In this document: one piece after another, positions 5,481 to 5,993 of the stretch
Layout of the letters: each line of letters opens with the position of its first letter
Position numbering within the stretch: position 1 is the first letter of the stretch
Assembly: GCA_041477005.1 (NCBI GenBank)
Contig: JBGOUJ010000485.1
Coordinates: 1 to 5,993 of the forward strand
Length of the DNA: 5,993 nucleotides
Source: JBGOUJ01 sp041477005
Lineage (GTDB): Bacteria > Acidobacteriota > Terriglobia > Bryobacterales > JACQDG01
Direction of reading: 5' to 3'
Notes under the pieces: model-generated
What the model was told of the DNA's origin: nothing
The model's database searches: none
The model's input: the letters and a program-made list of their open reading frames with translations, nothing else
Position numbers and translations under genes: made by a program

Positions 5481-5993
5481 ATTACAGAGAATCCCGACAA
5501 GCGGTGGTCGAAAAGAACAAGGGGGTGCGGGACAAGCGCACGACCCTGACAGAGGCGGTCAAAATGATCCGCGACGGCGACCACGTCGCCATCGGCGGGC
5601 TGCAGTACACGCGCACGCCCATGGGCCTGCTGTGGGAGATCGTCCGACAAAAAAAGAAGGACCTGACCTTTTACAAGACCCTCCTAAGCTTTGAAGGCGA
5701 CTGGCTGTACGTTTCCGGGGCGATGCGCAAGGCGGTGACGAGCTGGTTCAGCGGCGGCGTCAGCTGGGGGGTTTCCAAGATCATGCGCAGCTACGCCGAG
5801 CGCGACCCCAGCACTTTCGAGGAATGGAGCCTGCTGGGATTTTCCCTGCGGTTTCGTGCCGGCGCCATGGGCATTCCGTGCATTCCCACCAAGTCCATGC
5901 TGGGGTCCGATCTGGAGAAAACCACGAACCTGCAGCACCTCCGTTGCCCCTACTCGGGAGAAGATCTGCTGCTGGTTCCCGCCGCGACTCCCG
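5477..5993 (+). CDS. Family I CoA-transferase, alpha subunit, N-terminal part (3' end outside window)
   Basis: The ATG at 5477 opens a frame that stays open to the right edge (172 residues). GGGAGG at 5461-5466 is its ribosome binding site, ten bases upstream. After a short charged leader, TLTEAVKMIRDGDHVAIGGL (23-42) matches the N-terminal strand-helix and glycine-rich loop of the CoA_trans family. RTPMGLLWEIVRQKKKDLTFYKT and the segment RAGAMGIPCIPTKSMLGSDL (127-146) resemble alpha subunits of glutaconate-CoA-transferase-like enzymes. These move CoA between acyl groups as alpha/beta complexes; the catalytic Glu is on the beta subunit, which would be expected just downstream but lies outside the window. 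Full-length alpha subunits have about 270-330 residues, so roughly half is present. The acyl substrate cannot be read from the sequence. The gene is transcribed away from the AsmA-like gene and shows no functional link to it. Confidence 0.85.
   Translation, partial: MNYRESRQAVVEKNKGVRDKRTTLTEAVKMIRDGDHVAIGGLQYTRTPMGLLWEIVRQKKKDLTFYKTLLSFEGDWLYVSGAMRKAVTSWFSGGVSWGVSKIMRSYAERDPSTFEEWSLLGFSLRFRAGAMGIPCIPTKSMLGSDLEKTTNLQHLRCPYSGEDLLLVPAATP

Noticed and set aside
5404..5694. Plus-strand frame overlapping the CoA-transferase start
   Set aside because: The CoA-transferase frame has clear family motifs and a ribosome binding site; this one gives Arg/Gly-rich sequence with none.

Overview
The window is a GC-rich stretch of bacterial chromosome with no mobile element, RNA gene or CRISPR array that I can see. 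It holds five protein genes, two of them cut by the window edges. Gene style (MerR-type regulator, AsmA-like protein, bacterial P3A proton ATPase, family I CoA-transferase) suggests a Gram-negative, probably soil or sediment, lineage such as Acidobacteriota or a deltaproteobacterial relative. The AsmA-like protein implies an outer membrane. The taxon is inference with low confidence, because no phylogenetic marker is present.

Layout. Bases 1-294 (+) are the C-terminal part of a MerR-family regulator. Twenty bases later, 315-1046 (+) encodes an exported protein with a Met/His-rich N-terminal half and a conserved C-terminal domain. Together they look like a small metal-responsive unit, probably for copper or another soft metal, with no efflux pump in view. 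Bases 1047-1126 lie between converging genes and hold a compound inverted repeat. On the minus strand, an AsmA-like envelope protein (5182 to 3530) is followed after 69 bases by a complete P3A-type H+-transporting ATPase (3460 to 1127). The pair is probably one transcript. Its best promoter candidate lies at about 5310-5339, inside an inverted repeat. Bases 5291-5476 separate this unit from a divergent gene starting at 5477 (+), which encodes the alpha subunit of a family I CoA-transferase and runs off the right edge.

How the genes fit together. The left pair is a plausible sensor plus periplasmic metal-binding protein. The ATPase would pump protons out of the cytoplasm using ATP, which would help in acid or energy stress. 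The AsmA-like protein would act in the envelope. The CoA-transferase belongs to acyl-CoA metabolism and has no evident link to the rest. Points most worth a second look are the composite Met-rich protein, the regulator's missing C-terminal cysteines, the AsmA/H+-ATPase pairing and the dyad over the candidate promoter. I found no clear evidence of a wholly new multi-gene system.
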